Of a stretch of DNA of 64,000 bases, positions 16,132 to 25,434 are shown in pieces. Source of the stretch: Maritimibacter sp. (GTDB lineage Bacteria; Pseudomonadota; Alphaproteobacteria; Rhodobacterales; Rhodobacteraceae); the NCBI GenBank assembly GCA_002695005.1, contig NZNT01000020.1, forward strand, positions 186,001-250,000, written 5' to 3'. A program made the position numbers and the translations under genes. The notes beneath the pieces are model-generated. The model saw only the letters and a program-made list of their open reading frames with translations. It searched no databases and was not told the origin of the DNA. Numbering within the stretch: the first letter of the stretch is position 1; every line of letters begins with the position of its first letter.

Positions 16132-16407
16132 TCAGCCGCACCAGATGCGCGTGATGACCTCATTCTCGTCGAGGTCGATGTTGAGCCGGTTCTGAAGGTA
16201 GTCCTCCGTCACCGCATCGCCGGGGCGGATGACCCTCAGGTCAGGCCATTCGATGCGGGTGTTGGCATAGGGCTGACCCACGAAATCCTGAAACGCGGGC
16301 GCGGGGCAGACGCCAAGCTGCCCGGTGGGATCGTGGCGCACCTCGGCCCCGCGTTCGCAGGCGGTGAGCATCGTCGCGGCGACGAGGGGAAGCAGGGCAA
16401 GTCTCAT
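16132..16407 (-). CDS. I78-type peptidase inhibitor family lipoprotein (second of tandem pair)
   Basis: A 91-residue protein with a lipoprotein signal: lipobox LTAC with the lipidated Cys at residue 17. The mature part carries the I78 inhibitor family pattern: PAFQDFVGQ, then RVIRPGDAVTEDYLQNRLNI, then a closing acidic strand ending in Cys-Gly. The family is a set of small, potato-inhibitor-like serine peptidase inhibitors. It overlaps its upstream paralogue by four bases. Inhibition of a peptidase in the periplasm is expected from the family only. Confidence 0.82.
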   Translation of the reverse strand: MRLALLPLVAATMLTACERGAEVRHDPTGQLGVCPAPAFQDFVGQPYANTRIEWPDLRVIRPGDAVTEDYLQNRLNIDLDENEVITRIWCG

Positions 16408-16679
16408 CCGCAGTACACCTTCGTGATGGTCCCGTCCTCGTCGACCTCGACATTGAGCCGGTCCGCGCGGAAATCCATCGTCACGGCCATGCCCGGCTCG
16501 ATGATGCGCAGCTTGTCACCCGGTTCAAGGTCGTCCTGTGCGGCGATGTCTTCGCCAACCATCGACTGCCGCGCCTCTGCGCCGCAGTCATCCGTCGGGG
16601 CTTGGGCGGCGGTTTCGTCCTCCGGCTGACAGGCGGCGAGCGCCAGCGCGGCGACCGGTATGAGGGCTGTTCTGAACAT
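16404..16679 (-). CDS. I78-type peptidase inhibitor family lipoprotein (first of tandem pair)
   Basis: A 91-residue lipoprotein. The signal peptide ends in ALAAC (lipobox Cys about residue 17). After an acidic linker comes CGAEARQSMVGED, then IIEPGMAVTMDFRADRLNV and a closing VDEDGTITKVYCG, the I78 pattern. The Cys-to-Cys spacing (CGAEA and the terminal CG) could form a disulfide. The start at 16679 has TAGGAC upstream; the longer frame lacks a signal. It is coupled by an ATGA overlap to a second, diverged copy (16132-16407). Confidence 0.85.
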   Translation of the reverse strand: MFRTALIPVAALALAACQPEDETAAQAPTDDCGAEARQSMVGEDIAAQDDLEPGDKLRIIEPGMAVTMDFRADRLNVEVDEDGTITKVYCG

Positions 16680-16780
16680 GGGTCCTAGATAACCTGCGGG
16701 GGCCGGGGCACAAGTTACGCCATTGAAAGAGCGCGGAATCTCGCCCAATGTGCGGTCGAAGCGAATTGGAGGGCTCCCTG

Positions 16781-17911
<1,131 letters not shown>

Positions 17912-17936
17912 CACCCTGCGCCCGGCGCAGGCACCC

Positions 17937-17970
17937 AACGGTCGGAGCCGCCATGCGGTCTCCGGCCGTT
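17937..17970 (+). terminator. Long hairpin after frmA, terminator-like
   Basis: AACGGTCGGAG (17937-17947) pairs with CTCCGGCCGTT (17960-17970) with one wobble, and the loop itself can pair (CCGC/GCGG). It starts 26 bases after the frmA stop. The run after the stem is not a clean T-tract (CGTGTCTGG), so termination may be inefficient. Confidence 0.6.
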
Positions 17971-18106
17971 CGTGTCTGGTGCGCACCTTTCGCGCTCCCC
18001 CGAAGGGCCCCGGTCCGGGCCCAGCACTGCGATAGCGAGAGCGGGTGACGCCGCCATTCATCTGGGATACCGAGGGCACAGCACATAACGAGAAGGTCCT
18101 CCAAAG

Positions 18107-18811
18107 ATGCCCGACGCCAACCCGCTCCTCGCCGTCCTGATCGACGCCGACAACATCCCGGCCCGCTTCGCCGAACCGATCCTCAAGGAAGTCACGAGCT
18201 ACGGCGAACCCGCGCTGCGCCGCGTCTACGGCGACTGGTCGAGCCAGCGGCTCGCCCCGTGGAAAACCAAGGTCGCCTCGCTCGGCATGGTCGCGCACCA
18301 GGACAGCGCGAACACCAAAGGCAAGAACGCCTCGGACATCGGCCTCGTGATCGACGCGATGGACCTCATGCACACCGGGCGTTTCGACGGCTTCGTACTG
18401 GTCTCGTCCGACAGCGATTTCACCGCGCTCGCCAACCGCATCCGCGAACAGGGGATGACGGTCATCGGCATCGGCGAAGGCAAGACGCCCGAGTCGCTGC
18501 GCAACGTCTGCTCCCGCTTCGTGATGATCGAGAACCTTGTCGACGAAGAGCCCGAGAAGCCCGCCGAGGGCAAGAAGGGCAAGCGTGACGTGAAGGATGC
18601 CCTGCCGCTCATCTTCCGCGCGATGGAAAAGATCGACCAGGATGGCGAATGGTTCCAGCTTGGCGTGATCGGTCAGGCGATCCAGGCCGACAACCGCGAC
18701 TTCGACACACGGACCTACGGGCGTGCCAAGCTTTCCGACCTGATCCGCGACACCAAGCGTTTCGAGTCCAAGCGTGAGGGCAACCACGTCTACATCCGCC
18801 GCGTGGACTGA
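18107..18811 (+). CDS. NYN-domain (LabA/DUF88-like) protein with C-terminal OST-HTH/LOTUS domain
   Basis: A 234-residue cytoplasmic protein. Residues 7-145 are a PIN-like NYN nuclease domain with the expected acidic residues: Asp13/Asp15 in LIDADN, Asp77 in KNASDIGLVIDAMDL, and Asp102/Asp104 in SSDSDF. A charged linker (about 146-165) leads to a C-terminal domain resembling OST-HTH/LOTUS (PLIFRAMEKIDQDGEWFQLGVI through SKREGNHVYIRR), which binds RNA in other proteins. An RNA-directed endonuclease role is likely by family but unproven. The ATG at 18107 has AGAAGG upstream. It appears to be a single-gene unit. Confidence 0.88.
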   Translation: MPDANPLLAVLIDADNIPARFAEPILKEVTSYGEPALRRVYGDWSSQRLAPWKTKVASLGMVAHQDSANTKGKNASDIGLVIDAMDLMHTGRFDGFVLVSSDSDFTALANRIREQGMTVIGIGEGKTPESLRNVCSRFVMIENLVDEEPEKPAEGKKGKRDVKDALPLIFRAMEKIDQDGEWFQLGVIGQAIQADNRDFDTRTYGRAKLSDLIRDTKRFESKREGNHVYIRRVD

Positions 18812-18861
18812 CCCCACCCCGCGACCAAGCGCCCCCTTGCGTTGACGGTATAGTTCACTAG

Positions 18862-18878
18862 TTTGGAATCGTTCCAAA
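18862..18878 (+). promoter_or_regulatory. Irr-type iron control element (ICE-like box) upstream of mbfA
   Basis: TTTGGAA-TCG-TTCCAAA is a perfect inverted repeat with 7-bp arms. It matches the layout of the alphaproteobacterial Irr box (TTTAGAA-N3-TTCTAAA) except for one symmetric change in each arm. It lies 11 bases before the mbfA ATG and only just upstream of its ribosome site, with TTGACG at 18842-18847 as a possible -35, so a bound protein would block initiation. mbfA is a known Irr target in rhizobia, which strengthens the call. Confidence 0.75.
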
Positions 18879-18889
18879 GAGGTGTTGAA

Positions 18890-19870
18890 ATGATCCCCGG
18901 TTTCTCGTCGTCCCGCCGCCGTTTCTCGGACCTGTCCGAACAGGAGATCCTTGCCCTCGCGATTTCGAACGAGGAGGACGACGCCCGCATCTACCGCCAG
19001 TATGCCGAGCGGCTGCGCGAGGATTTCCCCGCCTCCGCCAAAGTGTTCGAGGAGATGGCGCATGAGGAGGACGAGCACCGCCAATGGCTCATCGATGAGC
19101 ATACCCGGCGCTTCGGCTCCGTCATCCCGCTCATCCGGCGTGAGCATGTCGCAGGGTATTTCGCGCGCCAGCCCGTCTGGCTGATCGAAAACCTCGGGCT
19201 GGAGCGGATGCGGGGCGAGGCGCGGGAGATGGAGCGGCAGGCGGAGCAGTTCTACCGCAAGGCCGCCGACCGTACCTCCGATGCCGGAACCCGCAGGCTG
19301 TTGGGTGACCTTGCAGCCGCCGAGGCCGGGCACAACGATACGGCCGGGCAGCTCGAACAGAAATATCTCGGCGGCGAAGCGCGTGAGAAAGAGGATGACT
19401 CGGCGCGCCGCCAGTTCATCCTGACATGGGTGCAGCCGGGGCTCGCGGGTCTGATGGACGGCTCGGTGTCGACCCTCGCGCCGATCTTCGCAACCGCCTT
19501 CGCCACCCGCGATCCGCACACGACGCTTCTCGTGGGCCTCGCCGCCGCCGTGGGCGCGGGGATTTCGATGGGGTTCACCGAAGCTGCGTCGGACGATGGT
19601 GAGCTATCGGGACGTGGCTCGCCGCTCAAGCGCGGTGTCTCGTCCGGGGTGATGACAACGGTGGGCGGGCTGGGCCACGCGCTCCCTTACCTCATCACGG
19701 ATTTCTGGACCGCCACGATCATCGCGATCATCGTCGTCTTTGTCGAACTCTGGGCCATCGTCTGGATTCAGAACAAGTTCATGGACACGCCCTTCTTCCG
19801 CGCGACGTTCCAGGTCGTCCTTGGCGGCGCGCTCGTTTTCGCCGCCGGTGTCCTGATCGGCGGGGGCTGA
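18890..19870 (+). CDS. mbfA: MbfA: membrane-bound ferritin-like / VIT1-type iron exporter
   Basis: A 326-residue fusion protein. The N-terminal rubrerythrin/erythrin domain (about 15-165) has the di-iron motifs E-x2-H at Glu60/His63 and Glu145/His148. The C-terminal part (about 175-326) is a VIT1-like membrane domain with LAGLMDGSVSTLAPIF and several helices. In Bradyrhizobium and Agrobacterium, MbfA exports iron and protects against iron plus peroxide stress under Irr control. The ATG at 18890 has AGAGG upstream; a TTG further up is a weaker option. The Irr-like box upstream fits. It converges with the next gene, one base between stops. Confidence 0.93.
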   Translation: MIPGFSSSRRRFSDLSEQEILALAISNEEDDARIYRQYAERLREDFPASAKVFEEMAHEEDEHRQWLIDEHTRRFGSVIPLIRREHVAGYFARQPVWLIENLGLERMRGEAREMERQAEQFYRKAADRTSDAGTRRLLGDLAAAEAGHNDTAGQLEQKYLGGEAREKEDDSARRQFILTWVQPGLAGLMDGSVSTLAPIFATAFATRDPHTTLLVGLAAAVGAGISMGFTEAASDDGELSGRGSPLKRGVSSGVMTTVGGLGHALPYLITDFWTATIIAIIVVFVELWAIVWIQNKFMDTPFFRATFQVVLGGALVFAAGVLIGGG

Positions 19871-19871
19871 C

Positions 19872-20825
19872 CTAGACCGGGTTGAGAAGCTCGCCGGTGT
19901 CGAGGAACGACAGGATGTTGTCGGCGGCCATCAGCCCCATCGCCTCCCGGACTTCCAGCGCGGCGGTGCCGAGGTGGGGCAGGAGCGTGACGTTCTCCAT
20001 CGCGCGCAGCGCTTCGGGCACATGCGGCTCGTTCTCGTAAACGTCCAGCCCCGCCCCACGAATATCGCCCGCCTCCAACGCGGCGATGAGCGCCGGCTCG
20101 TCCACCACGTCCCCGCGCGAGATGTTCACGAAGATCGCGCCGTCGGGCATCTGCGCGAAGACCTCGCGCCCGATCAGGTGGTGGGTCTCCGGCCCGCCGG
20201 GCACCGCGACGACGAGGATATCGGCAAGCGCAGCCACGTCCCCGATACTCTCGTACTGCCGCGCTGGGAAGTCGCAGCGCTTGGGTGATCGGTTGTAGAA
20301 GATCACGTTCATGTCGAAGCCATAATGGCACCGCTTGGCGATGGCCTGCCCGATCCGTCCCATGCCGATGATGCCCAGCGTCTTGCCGGTCACATGCATC
20401 CCCAGCATCTGCATCGGGTTCCAGCCGACCCACTTGCCCGCCCGCACGAAGCGTTCGCCTTCGCCCGCCCGCCGTGCGGTCATCAGGATCAGCGTGAGCG
20501 CGATGTCCGCCGTGGCATCCGTGACCGTTCCGGGCGTGTTCGTGACCGCCACGCCATGCTCTTTCGCTGCCGCCGCATCGATATGGTTGTAGCCGACCCC
20601 GAAATTGGCGAGCAGTTTGCACCGGATGTCGCCCGCCGCCTCGAACACCTCAGCCGAAAACGCGTCGCCCAGCGTCGGCAACACGGCGTCGAAACTGGTG
20701 AGCGCCGTGATCAGCTCGTCCGCGTCAAGCGGGTCGGAGGTTTCGCGCAGGGTCACGTCATGGCGGTCGCTCAGGCGCGCGACCACCGCGTCCGGCAGGG
20801 GCCGGGTGATGAGGATCTCGGCCAT
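19872..20825 (-). CDS. D-isomer-specific 2-hydroxyacid dehydrogenase (glyoxylate/hydroxypyruvate reductase-like)
   Basis: A 317-residue NAD(P)-dependent cytoplasmic oxidoreductase. The nucleotide loop GMGRIGQAIAKR (about 153-164), the catalytic Arg in NISRGDVVDEPAL, the Glu in DVYENEP and the His in LPHLGTA are all present. The close similarity to GyaR/GhrB-type proteins suggests reduction of glyoxylate or hydroxypyruvate, but the true substrate is not shown. It overlaps csaA by one base (TGATG) and is the last gene of a leftward three-gene unit with proC and csaA. Confidence 0.9.
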   Translation of the reverse strand: MAEILITRPLPDAVVARLSDRHDVTLRETSDPLDADELITALTSFDAVLPTLGDAFSAEVFEAAGDIRCKLLANFGVGYNHIDAAAAKEHGVAVTNTPGTVTDATADIALTLILMTARRAGEGERFVRAGKWVGWNPMQMLGMHVTGKTLGIIGMGRIGQAIAKRCHYGFDMNVIFYNRSPKRCDFPARQYESIGDVAALADILVVAVPGGPETHHLIGREVFAQMPDGAIFVNISRGDVVDEPALIAALEAGDIRGAGLDVYENEPHVPEALRAMENVTLLPHLGTAALEVREAMGLMAADNILSFLDTGELLNPV

Positions 20826-21163
20826 CAGTAAAGCCGCCCGCCGTCGGGCACGGACTTGTCCGGCGTGATCAGCACCACCTCGTCATCCGCGTCTGGCACG
20901 CCAAGGACGAGGACTTCGGACATGAACTTGCCGATCTGGCGCGGCGGGAAGTTGATCACGGCCATGACGCCCATCCCCATGACGCTCGCGGGCGTGTAAT
21001 GCTTGGTGATCTGGGCCGAGGTTTTCTTGACCCCGATCTCCTTGCCGAAGTCGACCCAGAGCTTGATCGCGGGCTTTCGTGCCTCGGGAAACGGCTCGGC
21101 CTTGACCACCGTGCCCTTGCGCACGTCGACCTTGAGGAAGTCGTCGAAACTGATCTCGCTCAT
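20825..21163 (-). CDS. csaA: CsaA-type tRNA-binding domain protein
   Basis: A 112-residue single-domain OB-fold protein of the tRNA-binding family (Arc1p/Trbp111 type). Visible landmarks are FDDFLKVDVRKGTVVKAEPF, RKPAIKLWVDFG, the dimer segment VINFPPRQIGKFMSEVLVLG and the ending PDGGRLY. CsaA was described as a secretion-related chaperone in Bacillus; tRNA binding is also plausible. The ATG at 21163 overlaps the proC stop region on one side and the dehydrogenase start on the other, so it is translated inside the operon. Confidence 0.92.
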   Translation of the reverse strand: MSEISFDDFLKVDVRKGTVVKAEPFPEARKPAIKLWVDFGKEIGVKKTSAQITKHYTPASVMGMGVMAVINFPPRQIGKFMSEVLVLGVPDADDEVVLITPDKSVPDGGRLY

Positions 21164-21975
21164 TCTCCAAGCTCCTTGTCGCGCTTGATCGCCGCTGCTA
21201 CGGCCCGTTTCAGGAGCGGGGGGAAGCCGTCCTCGTCGTTCATCAGAACCTCCAACGCGGCCTGCGTGACCCCGTTGGGCGAGGTGACGTTGACGCGCAA
21301 CTGCCCCGGGTCCTCGTCCGCGTTCTCGGCCAGATGTCCGGCCCCCGCGACAGTGGCCTTCGCCAATTGCAGGGCCAGCTCCGGGGCAAGCCCGTTTGCC
21401 TCGCCCGCTGCCGCCATCGCCTCGATCAGGTGGAAGGTATAGGCCGGGCCGCAGCCGGAAATCGCCGTGACCGCACCCATCTGCGCCTCGCTCTCCAGCC
21501 GCACGACCTGACCGACCGCTGACAACAGGCTTTCTGCAAGGTCCGCGTGATCCGCTCCGGCCGCGCCGTTCCCGATGATCGCCGTCACGCCACGGCCCAC
21601 GGCGGCGGGGGTGTTGGGCATCGCGCGCACGATGGGGGTCTTGTCGCCAAGCATGTCCTCGTAAGTCGCCAGCGTGATCCCGGCGGCGACCGAGACGAAC
21701 AGCGTCGTGCCGTTCCCCATCGCCTTCAGCGTGGGCAGCGCGTCGGCCATCATCTGCGGTTTCACCGCCACCAGAACGACGGCGGGCGCTTCGGGCAAAT
21801 CCGCGTTGAGGTTCAGACCTTCAAGCTCCTGAAGCCACTCCGACGGCTTCGGATCGCTCACCCAGACCGACGACGCCGGAAGTCCGCCGTCCAGCCAGCC
21901 CCTGAGCATCGCCGAGCCCATCTTGCCGCAACCCAGAAGGACCATGCCCTTCTCGCGAATATCGTTCATGTCCAT
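21160..21975 (-). CDS. proC: Pyrroline-5-carboxylate reductase
   Basis: A 271-residue enzyme for the last step of proline synthesis, reducing 1-pyrroline-5-carboxylate with NAD(P)H. The N-terminal loop is VLLGCGKMGSAML (about 12-24). The C-terminal half contains SGCGPAYTFHLIEAMAAAG and the family ending block NVTSPNGVTQAALEVL. The ATG at 21975 has AGGGAGAC upstream; a second ATG two codons later is possible. It is the first gene of the leftward unit proC-csaA-dehydrogenase (ATGA overlap with csaA). Confidence 0.94.
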   Translation of the reverse strand: MDMNDIREKGMVLLGCGKMGSAMLRGWLDGGLPASSVWVSDPKPSEWLQELEGLNLNADLPEAPAVVLVAVKPQMMADALPTLKAMGNGTTLFVSVAAGITLATYEDMLGDKTPIVRAMPNTPAAVGRGVTAIIGNGAAGADHADLAESLLSAVGQVVRLESEAQMGAVTAISGCGPAYTFHLIEAMAAAGEANGLAPELALQLAKATVAGAGHLAENADEDPGQLRVNVTSPNGVTQAALEVLMNDEDGFPPLLKRAVAAAIKRDKELGE

Positions 21976-22040
21976 CGCCGTCTCCCTTGTCGGCGGCGAG
22001 ACTAGGCGGGGGCGGGGCGGGGTGCAATCCGCATACGAAA

Positions 22041-22062
22041 ACAGGGGGCCGAAGCCCCCCGT
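22041..22062 (-). terminator. Terminator of the YbjN-family gene
   Basis: On the minus strand a GGGGGC/GCCCCC stem with a TTCG tetraloop (core 22044-22059), extended by three weaker pairs, is followed by TGTTTTCG. It begins about 27 bases after the YbjN-gene stop and ends before proC, separating the two leftward genes. Confidence 0.75.
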
Positions 22063-22088
22063 CGCCGTTCACTTGGAGATGAAAATCG

Positions 22089-22592
22089 TCAGGCGCGTCC
22101 GTAGGCCTGTGCCATCGCGACCTGCATGGCGTCCTCGACGCTGCGATCGCCCCAGTTCACAAGCTGGAACGCCGGGTAGAAGCGCTCGCAGTTCTGAACC
22201 GAAGACGAGATCAGGCGGGCGAGCTGTTCCGGCCCGGCCATCAGCCCACCGGCGAGGACGAGCCCGTAACGGAACACCATCAGGCGCTGCTCGTACCAGT
22301 AGGTGAAGGCCCCGTCCCAGACCATGTCGTTCGTCGCGTTCAGCGCCTCGTAGAGCTTGCCGAGCTTTTCCTCGGGCGGCTCCATTTCGAAGGTGCAGAT
22401 CAGGCGGAGCGTCTCGTCATACGGGCTCCACGCCAGGGTGATCGAGTAGGTGCGCCACTGACCCTCGACCGCCATCGCGATCTGGTCGTCGGCCACGCGG
22501 TCGAAGTCCCAGGCGTGGTGCTCGGCGAGGGTTTCAACGATGTCTATCGGATGAAGGTCTTCGGATTCGAGGTAATGCTCGGTCGCCGCCAT
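22089..22592 (-). CDS. YbjN domain-containing protein
   Basis: A 167-residue acidic cytoplasmic protein of the YbjN family (fold of type III secretion chaperone-like proteins). Recognisable blocks are PIDIVETLAEHHAWDFDRVADDQIA, ITLAWSPYDETLRLICTFEM and YEALNATNDMVWDGAF. In E. coli, YbjN affects motility and stress response by an unknown mechanism. The ATG at 22592 has GGGAC upstream. A 261-base region upstream (to 22853) has no gene; it holds a weak inverted repeat, CGAGTC...GACTCG, near 22759. Confidence 0.88.
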   Translation of the reverse strand: MAATEHYLESEDLHPIDIVETLAEHHAWDFDRVADDQIAMAVEGQWRTYSITLAWSPYDETLRLICTFEMEPPEEKLGKLYEALNATNDMVWDGAFTYWYEQRLMVFRYGLVLAGGLMAGPEQLARLISSSVQNCERFYPAFQLVNWGDRSVEDAMQVAMAQAYGRA

Positions 22593-22853
22593 GGCTTGTC
22601 CCTTCTGCTCGGTTCAGCCTTCGCGGATGCAGAAACGCAAGGGCTGGTTGCCTGTTCCGGGTGTGGCGTCTCGTGCGCCCCATCCCTACTAGATATGGTG
22701 TGATATTCGTTGACTCCTGTAAAGGAGAAAGTCGAAAATCGGCTTTTTCTGAACGAATCGAGTCGCTTGAGGACTCGCGACTTGCACAATTCGCGTAATT
22801 TATTCGGGATTTCCGTGCGTTAACCACGCCGAACAGCGCGGGATCTTGCCGGG

Positions 22854-24461
22854 TCAGGCGGCGCGGCCCCGGATCAGGTCGGCGGCCTTCTCGGCGATCA
22901 TGATGGTGGGCGACGCGGTGTTGCCCGAGGTGATCGTCGGCATGACGCCCGCATCCACGATCCGCAGTCCATCCATCCCGTGGACCTTCAGATCCGGGCC
23001 GACCACCGCCATCGTATCCGTCCCCATCCTGGTTGTGCCAACCGGGTGGAAGATGGTCGAGGCGATATCGCCGACGCCGCGCAAAAGGTCGGCGTCCGTG
23101 GCGCAGTCCGGGCCCGGCAGGAACTCGCGCGGCGCGTATTTCTGCATGGCGGGCATTCTCATCAGCGCACGGGCCTGCTGCACCGCCTTGACCGCCACCA
23201 GCTTGTCCTTCTCGGCTGTGAGGTAGCCCAGCCGGATATCGGGCTGCTCGCCCGGATCGGTCGAGCGCAGGTGCGATGTGCCCCGGCTTTCGGGGCGCAG
23301 GTTGCAGACCGACACGGTGATGCCGGGGAAGGGGTCGAGCGGATCGCCCAGGGCCTTCGTGGTCAGCGGCTGAACGTGGTATTCGAGGTCAGGCGTCGCC
23401 ACGCTCTCGTCCGACCGGGTGAATATGCCCAGCTGAGACGGGGCCATCGCCAGCGGCCCTGAGCGTTTGAGCGCGTATTCCAGCCCCATCCGCATCTTGC
23501 CGATCATGGAGTTGGTCAGCTGGTTCAGCGTCTTCGCGCCCTCGACCTCATAGGCCGTGCGGATCTGAAGGTGGTCCTGAAGGTTCTTGCCGACACCCGC
23601 CAACCCATGCGCCACATCGATCCCGAAGTTGCCCAGAACCTCCGGGTCGCCGATGCCCGACAGTTCCATGAGCTTGGGGGAATTGAGGCTTCCGGCTGCA
23701 AGGATCACCTCGCGCTGGGCCCGCGCCTCCTGCACCGCGCTGCCGACGCGCCAGCGCACGCCCTTGGCCCGCTTGCCGTCCAGCATGATCTTTTCCGCCA
23801 GCGCGCCCGTCACCACCCGCAGATTGGCCCGGCCCTGCACGGGCCGCAGGAACGCCTTGGCGGTGGACCAGCGCACGCCGTTCGACTGGTTCACCTCGAA
23901 GAACCCGACGCCCTCGTTGAGCCCGTCGTTGAAGTCGTCCGCGACCGGGATGCCGAACTCGATAGCGGCCTGTTTGACGGCCTCGAGCACATCCCACGTC
24001 AGGCGCTGTTTCTGCACCTTCCACTCTCCGCCCGAACCGTGCAGCTTGCTGTCGCCCGCGTGATGGTCCTCGCTCCGCCGGAAATAGGGCAGCACATCGT
24101 CCCAGCCCCAGCCCGTATTGCCCATCTGCCGCCAACCGTCATAGTCGGCGGCCTGACCCCGCATGTAGATCATGCCGTTGATCGACGTGCAGCCGCCCAG
24201 AACCTTGCCTCGCGGATAGGCAAGGCTGCGACCGTTCAGACCCGGCTCCTCGGACGTGCGCATCATCCAGTCGGTGCGCGGATTGCCCATCGTGTAGAGA
24301 TAGCCGACCGGAACGTGAATCCACGCATAGCTGTCGCGCCCGCCCGCTTCGAGAAGCAGCACGCGCGTCGCCGGATCTTCGCTCAGCCGGTTGGCCAGAA
24401 CGCAGCCCGCCGTGCCGGCACCCACGATGATGTAATCCCAGTCGCCCCCGATATCGCCCAT
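22854..24461 (-). CDS. GMC-family FAD-dependent oxidoreductase (alcohol/choline dehydrogenase-like)
   Basis: A 535-residue flavoprotein. The ADP-binding loop is IIVGAGTAGCVLANRLSE near residues 10-27. The GMC signature blocks YPRGKVLGGCTSINGMIYMRG and GSLNSPKLMELSGIG are clear. The C-terminal catalytic region has HPVGTTRMG and NTASPTIMIAEKAADLI. It is close to the AlkJ/BetA/polyethylene-glycol dehydrogenase group, which oxidises primary alcohols to aldehydes; the substrate is not determined. The ATG at 24461 follows GGAGGGG. It is divergent from the LytTR regulator gene, 106 bases away. No betB is adjacent, so a choline role is not supported. Confidence 0.92.
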   Translation of the reverse strand: MGDIGGDWDYIIVGAGTAGCVLANRLSEDPATRVLLLEAGGRDSYAWIHVPVGYLYTMGNPRTDWMMRTSEEPGLNGRSLAYPRGKVLGGCTSINGMIYMRGQAADYDGWRQMGNTGWGWDDVLPYFRRSEDHHAGDSKLHGSGGEWKVQKQRLTWDVLEAVKQAAIEFGIPVADDFNDGLNEGVGFFEVNQSNGVRWSTAKAFLRPVQGRANLRVVTGALAEKIMLDGKRAKGVRWRVGSAVQEARAQREVILAAGSLNSPKLMELSGIGDPEVLGNFGIDVAHGLAGVGKNLQDHLQIRTAYEVEGAKTLNQLTNSMIGKMRMGLEYALKRSGPLAMAPSQLGIFTRSDESVATPDLEYHVQPLTTKALGDPLDPFPGITVSVCNLRPESRGTSHLRSTDPGEQPDIRLGYLTAEKDKLVAVKAVQQARALMRMPAMQKYAPREFLPGPDCATDADLLRGVGDIASTIFHPVGTTRMGTDTMAVVGPDLKVHGMDGLRIVDAGVMPTITSGNTASPTIMIAEKAADLIRGRAA

Positions 24462-24567
24462 CTCGCCCCTCCAGATGCCTCAATAGTGGTCATAATCCGG
24501 CCCGGATCACCGGGGCAAGGAGGATGACGTATGGTTGCCAGAGATCATAATTGCCTGAGTCCGGGGG

Positions 24568-25383
24568 ATGACATATGCAAAGCTCATGGGGGCGGTATTT
24601 TTGCGAAGAGCTGGGGTAATTCTGGCCATGTCGGCGGGTGCGGCCGTCACGGGGCCTTTCGGCACATTTTCGGACCTGACCCTGCTGGAACGCTTGGTCT
24701 ATTGGCCGGCAGGGATTGCCGGCGCGGCGCTTTCCGTGATCGCGGCTGTCGGTATCGCCATGGCGCGGCTGCCAGACAATTGGCACCCGGTGTTCCGAAT
24801 CGCGATCGGCGCGTTCGCGGCAGGCCCGTTGGCCGCGGCTTTGTTGCTCGGCCTCGACATCACGTTCCGTGGAGAGGCGTTGACGGCCTACAACATCGGT
24901 TTCCGCTGGGTCTTCGTCTTCCTGATCGGCTTTCCGATCGCGGTGGTCGAGACCTACGTCCGCCCCGCCACCCTGGCCCGCCACCGTGCAGCGGCGCTGG
25001 CGGAAGTCGAAGGCGCGGCTGCCGAGCCGGAGCCCATCGCGCCGACTGATGAACCCGACGCCCCCGAGCCACCCCTCTTCCTGCGCAACCTGGACGTCGA
25101 TGACGCGAGAAACCTGATCCGGATCGAGACGCAGGACCATTATCTGGACGTGGTGACGTCAGCGGGCGAACATCGCATCCTGAAGCGCATGTCCGATGCC
25201 ATCGCCGAACTGAACGGCTTTCCGGGACTACAGATTCACCGCTCGCACTGGGTGGCCCTCGACGCCGTGGAGCGGCTCGAACGCGAAGGGCGCAAGGCGC
25301 GCGTCGTGCTCAAGAACGGCGACACGATTCCGGTGAGCCGTCCGAATATTCCCGTCGTCGCCACGGCGCTCGAGAACCGCTGA
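24568..25383 (+). CDS. Membrane-anchored LytTR-domain transcription regulator
   Basis: A 271-residue protein. Residues 1-140 contain about four hydrophobic helices (around 10-28, 45-65, 75-95 and 108-128). An Ala/Pro/Glu linker follows (145-170). Residues 175-271 form a LytTR DNA-binding domain (RNLIRIETQDHYLDVVT, ILKRMSDAIAELNGFPGLQIHRSHWVAL). Unlike AgrA or LytR there is no receiver domain, so the membrane part may sense the signal directly. The ATG at 24568 has a GGGGG run upstream. It faces the GMC gene and is followed on the same strand by the flavin oxidoreductase and the putative biosynthetic operon, which are possible targets. Confidence 0.88.
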   Translation: MTYAKLMGAVFLRRAGVILAMSAGAAVTGPFGTFSDLTLLERLVYWPAGIAGAALSVIAAVGIAMARLPDNWHPVFRIAIGAFAAGPLAAALLLGLDITFRGEALTAYNIGFRWVFVFLIGFPIAVVETYVRPATLARHRAAALAEVEGAAAEPEPIAPTDEPDAPEPPLFLRNLDVDDARNLIRIETQDHYLDVVTSAGEHRILKRMSDAIAELNGFPGLQIHRSHWVALDAVERLEREGRKARVVLKNGDTIPVSRPNIPVVATALENR

Positions 25384-25434
25384 GCATGGACAGGCGGTTC
25401 GCGGGTTCCTAGGTATCTGGCGAAAGGACGCCCC

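Noticed and set aside
22854-24461. Choline dehydrogenase (betA) call for the GMC oxidoreductase
   Set aside because: No betaine aldehyde dehydrogenase, BetI or choline transporter gene is adjacent, and GMC substrates cannot be told from these motifs.
24531-24567. ATG at 24531 behind a strong GGAGG site near the LytTR gene
   Set aside because: It is in another frame and gives a short protein unlike any family; the LytTR start at 24568 keeps the conserved membrane part.
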